From NCBI GenBank assembly GCA_963921425.1, contig OY992833.1:25592698-25656697 (forward strand): a stretch of 64,000 nucleotides of DNA, given 5' to 3'. This DNA is from Dryas octopetala (taxonomy: Eukaryota > Streptophyta > Magnoliopsida > Rosales > Rosaceae). The notes below the pieces were generated by a model. The model had not been told where the DNA came from. It searched no databases and saw only the letters and a list, made by a program, of their open reading frames with translations. This document shows positions 49,079 through 61,737 of the stretch, piece after piece. Position 1 is the stretch's first letter. Each line of letters begins with the position of its first letter. Position numbers and translations under genes: made by a program.

Positions 49079-49924
49079 ATGAAGAATCGCGGTATTCCAT
49101 TATTGGACAGGCCGTGGTTTCTCGCCGTGGTTGTGGTTTTCCTGGTCGGCGCGGCGCTGGTTACGATCTCCAGCTTCAGCCAAGGCGGTGGCAGCTCCTT
49201 CCTCTGCTCTCTGACGAGCTTCAGCCAAGACTATTCCCCTACGGCGATCCAGCTGGAGGCCCTCCTCCACTACGCTACGTCACAGACGGTCCCACAGCAG
49301 AACCGCCGCGAGATCGGCGTCTCCTTCGAGGTCCTCAAGGCCCGCGCGCCCTGCAACTTCCTCGTCTTCGGCCTCGGCCACGACTCGCTCATGTGGGCCG
49401 GCTTCAATCCACGTGGCACCACCCTATTCCTCGAAGAGGATCCCAAGTGGGTCCAGACCGTCCTCAAGGACGCCCCGCAGCTCCACGCCAAAACCGTCCA
49501 CTACCAAACGCAGCTCAAGCAAGCCGACCATCTGCTCTCCTCGTACCGGTCCGAACCGGCCTGCTCTCCCTCCCAAACCTTCCTACGTGGCAACACGCGG
49601 TGTCGTTTGGCGCTCAGCAACCTGCCCGACCAGGTTTACGACACGGAGTGGGACCTCATCATGATCGACGCGCCGCGCGGGTATTTTCCCGAGGCGCCCG
49701 GTCGGATGGGGGCGATATTCTCGGCGGCCGTTATGGCCAGGAGGAGACGGGGATCTGGTGCGACGCACGTGTTTCTGCACGACGTGGATCGGAAGGTCGA
49801 GAAGGCTTTCGCGGAGGAGTTCCTCTGCAGGAAGCACTTGGTTACCGCCGTGGGGAGGCTCTGGCATTTTGAGATACCGTCCGCCGCAAACGTGAGCGAG
49901 GCTGACGGCGCACGTTTTTGCTAA
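49079..49924 (+). CDS. AGM1: Arabinogalactan O-methyltransferase (DUF579, AGM type)
   Basis: Single exon, 281 residues. A short cytosolic start (MKNRGIPLLDRPW) leads to one membrane anchor (FLAVVVVFLVGAALVTISSF), making a type II Golgi protein. The DUF579 domain has CNFLVFGLGHDSLMW (SAM-binding region, about residue 95), GTTLFLEEDPKW, YDTEWDLIMIDAPRGYFPEAPGRM, and THVFLHDVDR...EEFLCRKH..AVGRLWHF. The EEDPKW, LRGN..C.LAL and AVGRLWHFEIP segments follow Arabidopsis AGM1/AGM2 (At1g27930/At1g67330), not IRX15 or the xylan GXM enzymes. The reaction is 4-O-methylation of glucuronic acid on arabinogalactan side chains. Base composition is unusual: third positions are mostly G/C, in contrast to all other genes here. 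Confidence 0.93.
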   Translation: MKNRGIPLLDRPWFLAVVVVFLVGAALVTISSFSQGGGSSFLCSLTSFSQDYSPTAIQLEALLHYATSQTVPQQNRREIGVSFEVLKARAPCNFLVFGLGHDSLMWAGFNPRGTTLFLEEDPKWVQTVLKDAPQLHAKTVHYQTQLKQADHLLSSYRSEPACSPSQTFLRGNTRCRLALSNLPDQVYDTEWDLIMIDAPRGYFPEAPGRMGAIFSAAVMARRRRGSGATHVFLHDVDRKVEKAFAEEFLCRKHLVTAVGRLWHFEIPSAANVSEADGARFC

Positions 49925-51852
49925 AATGCGCTGGGGACAACGGGACTTTTTGATAACCGGAGGAGCGTTATAGTAGTAAGTAGTAACAGTCCTTGTTACT
50001 GTGTTTTTTTCTTTTAAAAACCGTTTTTCAGTATTAACAATGGATTAATATGATAGTTTTATTTTTTATTAATGGATTAATATGATAGTTCATAAATCAT
50101 AATATAGTTTTTTTTTTCTTTGATAAAGGGGCGAGGGAGTAATATAATATAATAATCATATTAGAATGATATATTGATAAAATAATTAGTTAGTGGGCTT
50201 TTAATTTCGGTGGAAAGGAAAATAATGTTAATTAATTATGATGCTGAAAAGCATTTGACTTGTCAACAGATCATAATGAAGAGTTGGACTTCTCTAAGAT
50301 GCTATGCTACTTTTAGAGGCTCAATGGTGCCTGTAGAACTCAAATTTCAATTCAAATTATGAAAACGAGTAACATTTGAATTCCTTGAATTTGTAAGATA
50401 TTTTATGAGTGGTCATTAAACATAATTTTTTAAGGTACGTAATAGCGATCATAGTGACAATCATAGTTGGCGGCACCATTAACGAAAAATGGTTGGTGAT
50501 GGTAGAGCATATCAACCACTACCTATGACTTGACCCTTTCTGCAAATTTGAATTATTGTTTGACATCACATGAATGAATGAATGATTGATGTTTCAATGT
50601 TTCATTATTCGAGTAGTATATATTAGCTTGTCTTTGTTTTATAATACGGAGCTTAGCTTAGGTGTCGGTGGTGTTTGCCTAGATTTGTGGTATCCTGGGC
50701 CTGCATTTAGATGGGCTCCTTTGTAACAGTTAGGGGAAAGTGAAGAGCCCAATACTGTACGTAAGTCTGTACCTTCTTTTAGTTTTAACTTTTAACCATA
50801 ATCAAGTTGATAAATTGAAGTGCAAAAAAGAAGGACTGATCTTGGCAGAAAAGTTATCACTTCAGGTTTTATATTTCTCTACCTATAATAAGCACAGTGC
50901 TATTATTCACGATTCCTTATATAACGCCTTGGGAGATGCAATATGATCTGTAATAAGGACAATGCTATTCGCAATCCCTTACAAAACTGCTACAATCTTA
51001 TGAGATGCATTGCGAGATGTATTTGGTAATTATGTAGGGAACAACTTTTTGCGCTTCTCTTATGATAATTCAGGTTCTATTCGTGAAATTGGTTGAAAGT
51101 TGAAATCTTAAAAAAACATGAGAAAGCAACAAAAGAGTATGTGATCAAGCTTGTTTTGAAATGGTGAGTTAAACTACTTTTTTTGTTTTTTTGTTTTTTT
51201 TAATCAAGCGTTGAGCTTGTTTCTTGAAGGTAAATTTGAATTTAATCATTAATAATACAAAAAGCATATTTATTAAAATATAATTAATATTTTAATAAAA
51301 GTTGACTTTCAAGCTTTTAATCCTAGAAAAATAGCAGCTTTAATTTTCCTCATACATTATCATAATTTTTCTGTTTTGGGCTCTTCTTAAATAAAAACCT
51401 TTAGTAATGAAGAAAATAATAATATTAAGCCCTTGAGGCTAGGCCAAGTGGTGAGGGTAAAAAGGATAAGTATTAGAATTAGGCAAGATCCCAAGTTTTA
51501 TTCTCTCCAATATAACAAAGAAGTAAATAATAATATTTTTAAATTTGATAATATTACTTACCTATCTAAATTTTCGTTTTCAACCTCGAGTTCAATCATG
51601 ATTCTGGCTATTGGATGAAGTGAAACAAAGGACTAAAAGAGGGTCATAGTCCCCCAAAAGAGACTGACTAAGCTGAACCAGCAGTTCTAGTCACAAACTA
51701 GCAAACTATATAAAACATGCTCTATTTAGAACAGGAACAAATATAATCGGATAGGAGGCAAATAGAGCTTACAGAAATAAGAAAAAAAAAATTACAAGTT
51801 TAATATATCATATATAGTATTACTCAAAGCAATATGATCGATGAATCAAATT
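49925..51852. other. Intergenic DNA
   Basis: AT-rich. A repeat ATGGATTAATATGATAGTT occurs twice at about 50040-50085. A SINE-like start (GCCCTTGAGGCTAGGCCAAGTGGTGAGGG) lies at about 51430-51458, with no clear B box. No gene seen. Confidence 0.4.
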
Positions 51853-53167
51853 CTAGGGTGCAGGTGCCATAGTATCAAATGTTTTTCTCCTAACCAAGAG
51901 GCAAGTGATACTAGATGGCTGGGTATGTGTGTTATTGAGGGTGCATAGTACAAAATCTGGTCTGTAGAGTGCAAGTGCCAACCTATCCTCCCCCAAAACC
52001 AAACCAGTTGCATCAAGAAGAACATGCCATGAATTTCTATGTGCCTCTGAGATCCAATGCATGGAGTATCTAGTCCCATTCACAGTGGCTGGATAGGAGA
52101 ACAGTCCCTTTGGGCTGTGCTTGCACTTCCTTCTAAAGTGCTGGCTAAGTTGGGACCCTTTTATCCTCAAATCCAACCAAGTCTCTGGTGCTGATATGAC
52201 CTTTGATTCTTTGTTGGTAGCAAAGTCCCTTATGCAATCCAACTCTTCACTGATGATTGTCATGTAGTAGTTTCCTCTGAAGAAGGGGTAACTCTCCCCT
52301 ATCATCATCATAGCATCTTTGTAATTGGCCATGAAGAGGACTAAATAGTCCTCCTCTTGTAGCCCACAGTGCTTCAAGGCTCGGTTGCTGGCTTGGACCT
52401 CTGGGATTGACACAAAATTGCCTTGGAAGGAAGATTTCTTGGTGAGGATGTCAAGGAGTTTTGAAGGCTCCATTTGGGTCCTGTCAAGATGAGAGTGGCT
52501 ACTGCTGAAGGGGGACAACTCTTTGGGGGTTACACTCTTTGGGGACTTGAGCTTGTCATGAGAAGGAGTTCCTGAAGATTCTTCATTACCAGAAAGGTTA
52601 TCAATTTCTAGCTTCTCTCCCTCTTCCACTAGACCATTACAGTATTGTGGGTACTTTGTGAAGACATATTGCTGAACATATTGCATCTCACTAGGTGTTA
52701 TTGGACCTGACCATCTTAGATCAAGGCCTCTGAGTGAGGATATGGCTTCTGCTATCAAGTGAGCAGGAAACACAGTGTGTGCCTTCTGTAATTCAAACAA
52801 GTTTAACCCAACAAATTAAAGCACCTTGCAATCAGAACTAAAAATTAAGGGTGGGAAACCCATCAAACATATTGTACTACTTAGTCCTAGAAGGCTAGAG
52901 TAGAGCTGTTACTGACCTTGATTACCATGCTGCTTGGTCTTCCATCTTGAGTTGGTGATTTTGGTAGAGAACCTGAAGTCAATTCCTTGAGTTCACCTTT
53001 TACTATATCCTAAACAGTAGCAAAGTGGAAGTTTATAGATCACAGTTTGCAGCTTTTCTAAAGGAAGTTACAGAGGAAATTAAACTTTAATTTTGGAATC
53101 AGAACAGGAAATAGTGTACCTTTAGTTTTCCATTCATGATGTCGTTTCCTTCTATGTTTCTCCCCAT
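51853..53167 (-). CDS. PLP-dependent transferase-fold protein, Moco-sulfurase-like, short
   Basis: Three minus-strand exons: 53167-53120, 53009-52917, 52785-51853; 1,074 nt, 357 residues, all joins in phase 0. The N-terminus (MGRNIEGNDIMNGKLK) is hydrophilic. The fold part begins near residue 150: SFQGNFVSIPEVQASNRAL, YLVLFMANYKDAMMMIGESYPFF, then GLFSYPATVNGTRYSMHWI, WHVLLDATGLVLG, LALALYRPDFVLCTLNN and ITCLLVRRKTF. These blocks align by eye with the N-terminal class-V aminotransferase part of Moco sulfurase-like plant proteins. Relatives read SFYKIFG or similar, with the Schiff-base lysine, after RPDF; here it is CTLNNTHTQ, with no lysine. The protein stops soon after, while relatives are longer. 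It could be a non-enzymatic paralogue; function unknown. Confidence 0.8.
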
Positions 53168-54249
53168 GTTGCCTCCCCAGTTGAAAACTAGAACTACAAA
53201 GACTAAACTATGGCCCACTATACTGTAAACCACAAATAGCAAAGAACTCAGAAGCAACAGAACAAGCAAGAGGGGAGGGCAGTTACAAATTTAGAACCTC
53301 AAAGGTAGATGTGAAGACCAGACTTTCTTATATGAACATTTCATGCTGCAGGGTTGGATCAAATTGAGTATTAAATTAAGCCATAAATCTTGCAGACAAA
53401 TAGAGAAATGCCAGCAAATGATGAAAGCAACACCCCACAGCATTAGGTTATGAAATAGTAGTTGATTGAATACTAGTCATTATGATTAGCTCAGCAAAAC
53501 ATAAACATTATGGTTAAATTACTATGTACACAAATGTGGTCTACAACTTCAATAGAGACTCAAATCTTGGTTTTATTCTTAACACACAAATTACTCCCAT
53601 ATTGGTAACAAACTTTGGTCCTAAGTCAAACCACAATCACCAAACTAGGCATCTAATTGATGGTTAGGTTTGGATTTCAAACTTGTGTCAGGGAAAAACT
53701 GACCCTTTGAGATTGTGTTCACCGAAATGCCAAATGCCAACCTGACTGTGTCCATCAATCTGAGTTGCAAATAAAGATTATAATAAAAAGTTGGAGACTA
53801 CGAAATGGCAACAACTTGCATATTATTTTAGTGCAGATGCCAAGTCTGAAGTCATCAAGGATGATTATATATTGAGGAGATGGTGACTTGTTGAAGAAGA
53901 ATGCATTCAGAACATTAGGCATGCATATAATACACTATAGGTGTGGCCCATTTGGCTAATTTTTGGTATGCAGAGAAACTTAGGGAGAGGGAATCTTTTT
54001 AAACTGAGAGGGACTGCTAATGAAGTCAGCCTACGACTAGATTTGAAACAAAGATAAAGAAATGAAAATTTAAGGTGGGGCATTACCACAGTGCCTGTGA
54101 ATTTTTCACTGGTAGACTCAACCCAACTAGTCTATAGGTCCCATTTTCTTTTGTGGAGAGGAGAGGGGGATCATGTGCCAGTTATTCCAAAGCAAGATTA
54201 ATTAACTGCATTATTTTGTGGGATTAGCATGATTATCTATGTACTGCTT

Positions 54250-55990
54250 TAAATTATATGTAAACTATCCATAACCCCCTATTTAGAACTTAATTATTTC
54301 AAAACCTCCACCCTTAATATAATTAATTCAAAACCCCCAATTACCTACTTAAACTCTTCCAAAACCCCCTAGTCAACTAATACTCAGCTAAATTTGACTT
54401 TTTTTTTTTTTTAATGTTCCTATTATAACCCTAGGTTATACAAAATCAATTTTCAATATATTTTCTCTCATTCTCACGCACTCTCTCTCTCTCATTTCCG
54501 CATCATCTTTCTTCTCTCTGTTCTCTCTCCTCCGCGTGCGGCTGTCGCCGGCGTGTGTGGCGTTGTCCGGCAACGGTTGCCAGCGAGACCACCACCATCA
54601 ACTTTGTCTCTCTCTCCTCTTCCTCCCTCTGTCATCACTCGCCCCGAATCATGCCCAAACAGCCCAGATCGCCGCGACTCCGATCGAAGGTGTTCGCCGG
54701 CGATCTGCCTTTTCCGGCGAAGTTGCAATGCTGGACCACCCAAGTCTTCTTCCTCTCGACGTCCTGAGCACGATGGTGGTCTCCGATTCTCCAACTGACC
54801 ACCGTGGACGTCGACTCGACGCCGAGAAGGTCCGAGACTTACTGTCGTGTCGAAGGAGAGAAGTCGGCGACATCCTCGCCGGCGATCTCTGTGTTCTGGC
54901 AGCTAGCGGGTTTGGAGTTGATACTCTGCTTCTCTGTGCCACCATTGCTGCCCCAAAGGTCGACGATTTCATCTCTGCCTCTTTGCGCAGGTAATACCTA
55001 TTTTGAAATAGATTTGAGGATTTCATTTTGCTATTTGGGGATTTCGAAATTCTGACAGCACCATCACCTTTGGAAGCCCGCAGCTTCTCTGTTGTTTTCC
55101 AAAATACATATATATGATGAATCAAAATTATTTCAAGCTGCAGTTTTGAAGGTAAACATGCATCAAATTTGTATATAAGTATATACAAATTTATTTCATT
55201 TATTGATGAAACAGTTTCAGTTCATGAAACAGTTTCAGTTCGTGAAACATGAGTTTTAAATGAATTTTGAATGAAATTATGGTTCTGAAATATGATGAAT
55301 CAAATTTGCAGGTAGAAACAGATCGAGGCAGTGGCGGCTGTCGTGTACTCGTCGCGCGTGAGGTGATCGGACGACGTTGTATTGTTGGCTACTTCTCTCA
55401 TCTCAATGACTTGTTGTATTGTTGGTTTTTTTTTTGATAAGGTTGCTGTGTTCTTTTTAGTGAAACGGAATTCAGTAAAGGTATAACTGTTTTAGTGAAG
55501 TGTAATTGTTTTAGTAAAGGTGTAATTGTTTTTTAATTAAGGTGTAATTGCATTTTAGTCGAGGTGTAATTGTTTCATCACTTAATTCAGTTTCAGTAAC
55601 TGAATTCATAACTGAATTCTTCAATTTAGTGTAACTGAATTTCTGAAATTCAGTTTCAGTGTAATTGAATTCTTGAAATTCAGTTTCAGTGTAACTGAAT
55701 TTTTGAAATTCAGTTTTAGTGTAATGAAATTCAATTTCAGTGTTTGATTTTAGTTTTAGTGAAATATTGAGTTTTAGCAAAAACTTCAATTCCAAAAAAT
55801 AAAAAAAAATAAAAAAAAACAGTTTCACCAAAATACAGTTACAGTGACGTCAGCATGTGTCAGCGCGCGTCAGCATGCGTCAGAAGGGTAATTTATGATT
55901 ATAAGTTTTAAGGGGTTTTGAAAGAGTTTCTAGATGGGTAGGGGTTTAGACAAATTTTTTTGGTGAGTAGGGTGTTTAAAATTAGGCACT
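54250..55990. mobile_element. Probable 1.7-kb non-autonomous element
   Basis: The left end carries TTAAACTCTTCCAAAACCCCCT and similar repeats; the right end, inverted, carries AAACTCTTTCAAAACCCCTT. The core 54530-54980 is GC-rich (SNCG-like repeats of GCCGGCGA) with frames on both strands (for example 54536-54994 and 54649-55188) that resemble no family. A 30-bp tandem repeat lies at 55631-55742. No target duplication was identified. Confidence 0.45.
55631..55742. repeat. 30-bp tandem repeat, 3.7 copies
   Basis: Units at 55631, 55661, 55691 and a partial at 55721; consensus GTAA(C/T)TGAATT then (T/C)TTGAAATTCAGTTT(C/T)AGT. Read on the minus strand they encode a repeated decapeptide like TETEFQKFSY. 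Confidence 0.92.
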
Positions 55991-57144
55991 ATTAAATTAT
56001 TTCAAAGCACTGTTAGAAGAATTTAAAAATAATGGTCCACAAGCATTCACTCCAAGAATCGTTTTCAAGCATACTGTTTGGAAGCAAATGAAAGAATAGT
56101 TCATTTTGTAAATTTTTTGATTTATAAATGAATAATGTTTGTAACATAACGTTAGGTTATTGATTTCAATGTTCATTATCTCCCAACTTATACAATTCTT
56201 TAGAAATGGTACAAATCCTCTCATATAGAGAGAATATACACAATTTTAAGATTATTATCTTAATTTGTAATTAAAGATTATAATACTTTTTTATTAAAAA
56301 ATTTTCTCCCTCTCCTTCTCCTACCTCTTCATCCTCTTCCCCGTCAGCAACTCCGCCACTCATTTCCTTTTTCTTGAAGACCGATGATGGTTCTGCTATG
56401 GCTATGTGCAAGCCTCCCTCAAAATATTTCTTTAATTGAAGCGTATTGACCGGTAGGTGATTAGCGAAGCAAATGACTCATATGTTTGCATTACATGATT
56501 GGAATTTTGCTCAAATGGTTATGTCAGCAGCATCTCTAAGTAAAACACTATTACTTGATGAGTATGATGATGATATAATAATGCCTTCGCATTACATTGT
56601 TGAAATTGTTCTTAAATGACATTTCGGCAGTATTTCCTTGATTAGTGTGATGATTAAAGAAAAAAATTACAACTAAAATTGACTCATTTTGTAAATCTAT
56701 AAAACCAACATTAAAGAAACAATGCCCAAGACTTCAATTATATTAGATAGGGCAAACGATTCTATAAATAGGAAACTGCTACGAGATTTGGCGAGGGTCT
56801 AACAGCCACTGTGGGGTATAGCCAGAAGGAAAAGGTTCCATTTCACAAACCCAAAACAATGTTCACTTGGCCTATCATGAAAATCAGTAGCATAAATTAG
56901 ATGATAAAACTGACAATAGAATAATACAGACTTTGATAAATGCCTACTTTCTGAATTATGCTTAATACATCCAGAGCATGAACAAGTAGATGGATTGATT
57001 TTGAACCACGACTCCTCAGCCCACTAACATCATTGGATTAACCAAAATGCAAATGAGCACAAACCAGACTAATTGGAGGGATGGGAGTAGGAGGCCCTAT
57101 AAAATTGGCACAATGTACAAACTACAATGAAGAGGAATATCACG

Positions 57145-59296
57145 CTACAAAAAGTATTTCATCCGATCATCTCTTCTCATGGCATTGTATACAGCTTGGA
57201 CCTGGAAGTCAAAAAAAAATTTCCATGTCAACAAATATTTTCTTCAAGTTTCTTTTGATTGAAAACCAAATTATATGTTTTACCATTTACTACATAATGA
57301 CTTTTTTCCATCATAGATATGGGACAATAACATTAGCAAATTCATGATGAGAGCGCGAGGAAGGGAGGGGAAGACCTGTTCACTGGAAAGGACTTGAACA
57401 GGTCCAATGTTTACAGATACATATTTGCCTCTTGATGACACCTTCTGCCTCACACGACCCTGTCATAAAGCATATAATTAAAAAGCAAGCTCCGTTAAAT
57501 TTTTGCATTTATCATTTGTGGGTGGATCAAACTCATCTACTTGATAAATTAGATGTCACACAACATATCAGCAATCACATCTTCAAAAGTGATCTTAATT
57601 CATAAGGGGCAGTTAGATGTTGCATCATCCTACAACTTTCAACATATAGTAGGTTTACAAAGTAAAAGGGTAACAGGAATTGACCAAGCCAAGAGGACAT
57701 ACATTCACAAGTATTTCAAGTGTTCAATGTTAACGATGCTTGTTTCATTGACAATTATGTCAACAGTAAAAATTGTTCTTACCTGTGTGACAAGGCGTTA
57801 ATTGCAAAGATAAAAATATGGGCAAAAATTGATCTAGATATGCCACTTTCAAATTAGGCTCTACATTCTAAACTTCATATATGGTTGGCCAAAGTAGTTG
57901 CCACACTTATGGAGAATTTGAGGCTAGTTAGTTCCTCTTATCACATATGCAGGCTATGCATTGGCAACACAATTTGAAACCATTTCATGCTCTTATACAC
58001 CTTCCCACTCCCCTATAGGAGCTTTAAACTTGCAAGGAGATACTTCTCATTGGCAACGCCAAAAAAACTGATTAGATTTCCGCCTTAATCACTAGTCAAA
58101 GCTGCTCCTATTTCAAAACTGCTTCAAATGTTTATGATCCCATATTGCTCAGCCTATCCATCAATACATCTCAACATTTGGCCCTTGCTACAGAGATATC
58201 TAAGTTGGTTACAAAATAATGTGCAGCTTCGAAAATCCATATTGTTAGACTGACTAGAAGGCATCATTAGAAGACAGGAAAGACACAGTATTAGGCATCA
58301 CTATGAAGGTCTCCCCCCACCCCAAATAAATGTGATATCTAAAACTTACTAACTGTCATTTCAAGGACTTACATGGAGGTCTAAGAAACAACTCAAATGC
58401 ACCACACCTTCACTTATAATCTGTCATGAACTTAACATTGTAATAATGTCTCCTACATTATTTTTGAGACAAGAAACTCTGAATGGTTATCAATGAAGCA
58501 AAACACATCATGTAAAACACATGATGCTTGGAAAACATGCAACGGAGCAATTAATGAATATTTTTATCCAAAAATTGAAAAATGATTGGAAGGCACAACA
58601 AGGTATTTATGTATACCTGGGGAATAGGTTGTTGAATTACGGATTCAACGGCAACAACCATTGCTTGCACAAAATCATCCCCTCCAGTTCCAATCGCTGT
58701 AAACCCTCTAACAGTTGGGTACGAGTTTACCTTAAACAACAGTACACCATTTATATACACAAGCCCGCCAGATGTTTAGCAACTTAATCACTAATTCTTA
58801 AGGTAAAAAACAACAAATGGGGTGCTAAATAACAATTAAACAAAGCAAAGGATTTAAATTTGAATACCTTCTGATCCAAGGCAAGCCATTCATTAGTAGA
58901 ATCATCTGCGACCGTGCCTCCAATAACCACATTCGTGGTTTGCCCAACCCTCCCTTCCGTTTTAGACACCTCTATATCCAGTATTATCAACGAGTTAAAA
59001 CGAATTTAAATACAAATAAAAATTAAAAACCAAAAAGCAAAAGGGTCAGAGACGAAACCTGAAATCGCTTTCAAAACGGCCTCTTGAGGCGGGCCTTGTT
59101 CGTCCTCGTTGTGAGAGCAATTGAGGTGGGTAGTCCGTTTGGCAAAGTGGAAATCTCGGGTCCTGAACTGCCCACTCAGCCTGGGTTTGGAGAGCCCACG
59201 GGTCCTGAACGAGGCCGAAGCGGAGCTCCGAGTAAGATGAACGGGTCGCCACGCTTCTATTAACGAGGCGGAGCGCAACGCAGTCCTGCACGCCAT
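57145..59296 (-). CDS. DUF493 (YbeD-like) protein, probably organellar
   Basis: Five minus-strand exons: 59296-59059, 58971-58868, 58730-58617, 57459-57376, 57201-57145; 597 nt, 198 residues, phases agree. The first ~75 residues (MACRTALRSASLIEAWRPVH, then Arg/Ser-rich) look like a chloroplast or mitochondrial transit peptide. The rest matches DUF493: YPTVRGFTAIGTGGDDFVQA, MVVAVESVIQQPIPQGRVRQ, KVSSRGKYVSVNIGPVQVLS, ending AVYNAMRRDDRMKYFL. Bacterial members such as YbeD are small proteins with a ferredoxin-like, ACT-like fold and poorly known function. Plants have nuclear copies; the substrate or partner is not known. Intron 3 is about 1.16 kb and holds nothing recognisable. Confidence 0.88.
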
Positions 59297-60352
59297 TTCT
59301 TTCTGATTAGAGAAGGAGAGATTGTTTTGGCTTCTTCTTCTGTCCTCTACTCCTCTCTGTCTAAATTTCTTGCGTCTATATCAATTTTTTTTTTGTGATG
59401 CGGGCGCGCCCTTTGTTCCATTGCGTGTGAGGACAAACTTACCCCTTTCCACCACCGTTTGGTCCGTTTGTGTTTGTGAGGTACGAGAGTAAGGTCTAAA
59501 TGGTATTTTCGTCAAACTTGTAGTGGAAATTGGTGTTTTGGAGTGTGGAGTGTTTAAATCACATCCGAGTTCCCACCTTTGTCGGTTTACCGTTTACGAG
59601 GGACAACTTTTTTGGGTTTTTAGACCGTCAAGATAATTTCATAGCATTATTTTTTACTTTGTTTCTTAATCCTTTTATGCTTTTTTTTTTTTTCACACAA
59701 TTCTTTTATGTACAATGTCAGTTTTGTTTGTCATTGAATTTCAAATTAGGGTATTTTAGGGTTTGAAAGTTATTGTAGAGTTTGGGAGAAGAATTGAAAT
59801 AAATAAAAAGAAAGCACTACTCTCAAATTGACAGCAAGGGAAACAATTGAAATAAGACAAAGAGATAAGAGAAGTTTCAAGAGAAGTAGGAGCTTCTTTA
59901 TCTAAGACCTAGAGGATGCACTATTTATATAATGTCCATTAAAATTCTCATGAAGCCTTTGCGATTATAATTAAGATATTCTAATAATTTCAATTTCCTA
60001 AAATGTAACAAAAAATTTAATGATATCCTCATTTTTTACAACTAAACGTTTTGACTATTATTTTCTCGTATGAACATAATATACCTATATTATTGTTGAT
60101 TTCTAATAAAACACAAAGTCTCTCTTATTTTTACCCACAAACAAAAATTTATGAAGACATTAGATGTCATTCATTAGATTAAGTAATCATTGTCTTCTTA
60201 GCATATTTAACAATCTTTAATATTAGTCAGCTTAATGATGATATTTTTCTCCATCGGAAAATTCAAATCCCCTCCCAAAGAACAAATATTCGCTACTTAG
60301 TATATAAATTATGTGAAAACAAAACAAAAACTGTTGGCTAAAGTTTAATTTA

Positions 60353-61035
60353 GGCCCTATTTGGGATTGCGGTGGAAAACCCAAAAGTTGCTGTGGATTA
60401 CAATTCTTAATCACCTACATCAATTTTGGTGTTTGGTAAAAAAATAAAAAATTGTTTTTCCCCACAATTCTCAACTCCCCACAACAAAAATATAAAGCAG
60501 ATTGCTAGATGTTTTTGAAAGCTGCAGTGACTCACAACATTAATAAATATTTTATTTTACCCATAATACCCTCATTAATTTCTATATTTTTTATTTTTTT
60601 ATTTTAAATTAAAAAATATGTTCATTGTTTAGTTATATTTTATATTGTAATAATTAATTATTATATTTTATTTATACGATTAAAATTATAATATACCTAA
60701 CAAATAATAGACATACTTATTTAATAATGTTGTTTTTACTTCTTAAAAAAATTAATGCTAATAAAAATTTGTAGCAAAAAATTTCAAAAACAAGTAAAAA
60801 AAACATTTTATTTTTTTCAAACAAATAAATGAAATGCACTTTCAACATCATGTCCATTTTAGTAATTATATACAGTCACATCATTTTTATATTATCATTT
60901 ACTAAACACTATGATACTGTTTTTTGCACTTACAACACTTTTGAAAACATAGTTTACTAAACACTCAATTGCTCTACTTTACAGCTAATTTTACTTCACA
61001 ACTGTTTTTTCTCACAGCAATACCAAACTGGCACT
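60353..61035. mobile_element. Possible 0.7-kb hAT/Harbinger-type non-autonomous element
   Basis: Left end GGCCCTATTTGGGATTGCGG; inverted right end CAGTGCCAGTTTGGTATTGCTGTG. Inner parts also match (GTGGATTAC.. against GTGAGAAAA..). The TTTGG(G/T)ATTGC core is typical of plant MITEs; ends and duplication are uncertain. Confidence 0.5.
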
Positions 61036-61472
61036 GTTGATGCTGAAAAATGGTAAAGCAGTCAACGTCGAGTCAAACCGCGTGGACCCGTTGACCCACC
61101 ACTGAGTGGATGACACGTCGAAGTAGGGTAGGAACAGGTAGCTGGGTTCGACTAGTGAATAATGGAGAGAAAATGATATCCAATGCACCCTGCGCAAGTA
61201 CACAAAAGTGAGCGGGAATGGCACCGGTGTGGTACCGGCCAAAGCTCCTCCGACACTCACGTCAGTGTTCAGAGAATCTGTGAGCAGAGTGAGTGAATAG
61301 TATAATAATTATTGAGTTGTCCCTTTGTGACAAGAAAGTACCTCTTTTATAGTACTTTTGGAAGAGTGTCAACCAATCCGGTGATGACACGTGTCCCTTG
61401 TAATGAATCGCACTATAAGAGCGCCACATGTCACCTGTCTTGAGGATCTGAGTGAGTTGACACGGGTTGGGG

Positions 61473-61609
61473 CTCAGGAGGCTTGAGCTTGGGAGGCTGG
61501 AATCTAGGAGGTCAGGACCTAGGGGGCCGGAGCCTATGAGGCTGGAGCATAGGAGGTCAAGGCCTAGGAGGCCGGAGCCTAGGAAGTCAGGGGCTAGGAG
61601 ATCGGGAAG
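61473..61609. repeat. 15-bp minisatellite, about 9 units
   Basis: Consensus CTAGGAGGCCGGAGC; seven units of 15 bp and two of 16 bp, with degenerate units beyond 61610 up to about 61670. Confidence 0.92.
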
Positions 61610-61737
61610 GGCTTAGCCTTTAGGCCTAGGAAGTCGATGCCTAGAGGGGCTTAGCTTTTGGGCCTAGACCCAAACGACATGTTGTTAAGCCTTGTGTGAC
61701 TTGTCGTTATGCCCAGATGATTCATCATACGAACAGG

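Larger units (their letters stand above)
53168..57144. other. Intergenic DNA with a transposon-like block
   Basis: 53168-54240 is AT-rich and without a clear gene. About 54250-55990 is a probable non-autonomous element. 55995-57144 is AT-rich, with the DUF493 3' UTR at its right end. Confidence 0.4.

Noticed and set aside
49114..49872. 252-codon plus-strand frame overlapping AGM
   Set aside because: It is a shadow of the GC-rich AGM reading frame; Arg/Pro/Gly-rich without any domain.
54536..55188. Overlapping 152- and 179-codon frames on opposite strands
   Set aside because: They lie in the GC-rich core of a probable transposon and resemble no protein family; no support for translation.
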